Positions 40,871 through 41,344 of a stretch of DNA of 41,344 nucleotides are shown here, one piece after another. A program made the position numbers and the translations under genes. The DNA is from Oscillospiraceae bacterium (GTDB taxonomy: Bacteria; Bacillota; Clostridia; Oscillospirales; CAG-272), in the NCBI GenBank assembly GCA_015065285.1, contig SVQP01000015.1, forward strand, positions 1 through 41,344, read 5' to 3'. A model generated the notes under the pieces. That model made no database searches and was not told where the DNA came from. It saw only the letters and a list, made by a program, of their open reading frames with translations. Position 1 is the first letter of the stretch; each line of letters starts with the position of its first letter.

Positions 40871-40985
40871 AGGAAACGGTTTATGACACGCCCGTAGGGG
40901 CGATCATTGATCGCCCGCTGTGTGATCGGTTGGGGCAAGTAAAAAATATTACTTTGGCTGAGCAAACATTGAGCAAACCCCTCGC
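40871..40985. repeat. Spacer between repeat modules with GGGGCGATCATTGATCGCCC palindrome
   Basis: Contains the palindrome around GCGATCATTGATCGC and a stretch matching the A1 flank (TGAGCAAACATTGAGCAAACC versus 138-158). No gene. Confidence 0.6.
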
Positions 40986-41109
40986 AGATCCCGCTGCGGC
41001 TCGCATAAGCGAGCACTTGCGCTTTTGCTTGCTGCGATGCGCCAAAGGGCGCATTCTCGACCCGCAAAAGTTCGACTCGGTCGCTCTGCGACCTCGCTCA
41101 GGATGACAC
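40986..41109 (-). repeat. Module A repeat, copy A7
   Basis: Minus orientation. First-slot arms GGTCGC / GCGACC with AGA loop; the second slot matches A1 (GCGCTTTTGCTTGCTGCGAT and GCGCCAAAGGGCGC). Confidence 0.85.
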
Positions 41110-41200
41110 AAGACGGATGCTCGCCCGATGTGTTCGCGTGGCGGGTCGTCAAGGTGCCGACCCCTACCGGGGGTGTTGCCGCAAGCAGAAGGACACATAG
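41109..41200 (-). repeat. Module B repeat, inverted copy
   Basis: Contains CGATGTGTTCGCGTGGCGGG, TCGTCAAGGTGCCGACCCCT and GGTGTTGCCGCAAGCAG, the inverse of the 89-bp unit. It abuts A7, as at 303 and 13139. Confidence 0.8.
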
Positions 41201-41219
41201 GGTTGCGCACCCCACTATG

Positions 41220-41344
41220 TGTCATCCTGAGCGGAGCACGGACACCGCGTTGTGGTGTCCGCGCGCAGTCGAACCCGTAGGGCGCGCGCAGCGCGGGATC
41301 TGGGAAACGGTTTATGACACGCGAAAAAAGCCTCCCCTTTAGGG
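41220..41344 (+). repeat. Module A repeat, copy A8, running off the window
   Basis: TGTCATCCTGAGCGGAGCACGG to GGGATCT at 41301. First-slot arms CGGACACC / GGTGTCCG and a short GC-rich second slot, then the tail GGAAACGGTTTATGACACG with the start of the CCTCCCCTTTAGGG hairpin cut by the window end. Confidence 0.8.

Noticed and set aside
1-41344. tRNA, rRNA or transposase genes
   Set aside because: No cloverleaf-like sequence, rRNA signature or transposase product was seen in any gap or frame.

Overview
The window looks like a chromosomal segment of an uncultured, gut-type Clostridia bacterium (low-GC Gram-positive lineage, here of moderate GC). Supporting signs are two T-box leaders in front of aminoacyl-tRNA synthetase genes, strong GGAGG ribosome binding sites, TTGACA/TATAAT promoters, a PolA without proofreading residues, and Clostridia-like versions of housekeeping proteins. 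No rRNA, tRNA, transposase, phage gene or CRISPR array was seen.

Layout. 1-1230: intergenic repeats around a small membrane protein gene. 1255-5520: T-box-controlled valS and a nucleotidyltransferase-fold gene. 5520-12797 (minus): a seven-gene surface locus under one strong promoter. In transcription order it encodes a long type IV-pilin-like protein, an Lgt-like membrane enzyme, a very large exported beta-helix-like protein, a 39-residue acidic peptide, a second pilin-like protein, a small Cys-rich lipoprotein that copies the tail of that pilin, and a small single-pass membrane protein. This is the best candidate for an undescribed system. 12800-14260: a dense cluster of composite repeats. 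14350-17535 (minus): a GH106-like glycoside hydrolase. 17739-19764: glmM overlapped by a GlmU-acetyltransferase-like beta-helix protein (amino-sugar supply for the wall). 19829-22760: a lipoprotein and a convergent lipoprotein metallophosphoesterase.

22792-25402 (minus): a methylglyoxal-synthase-like gene with altered catalytic residues, then a T-box and thrS, then the phosphoesterase. 25625-28283: glyA and eno. 28324-32208 (minus): polA and an ArsB/NhaD-type transporter. 32576-36589 (minus): a coiled-coil membrane protein, and an operon of a phosphoribosyltransferase, aspS and a glycerophosphodiester phosphodiesterase. 36835-40740: an AT-richer group of orphan genes made of two paralogous lipoproteins and two PH-like membrane proteins. 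The window ends in another repeat cluster.

The dispersed repeats (1-395, 1048-1222, 12873-14252, 40753-41344) share a conserved frame, TGTCATCCTGAGC ... AGTCGAA ... GGATCT. The sequence between the fixed blocks differs from copy to copy but stays self-complementary, so the hairpin is kept while its sequence is not. All functional statements are from reading the sequence; no database search was run.
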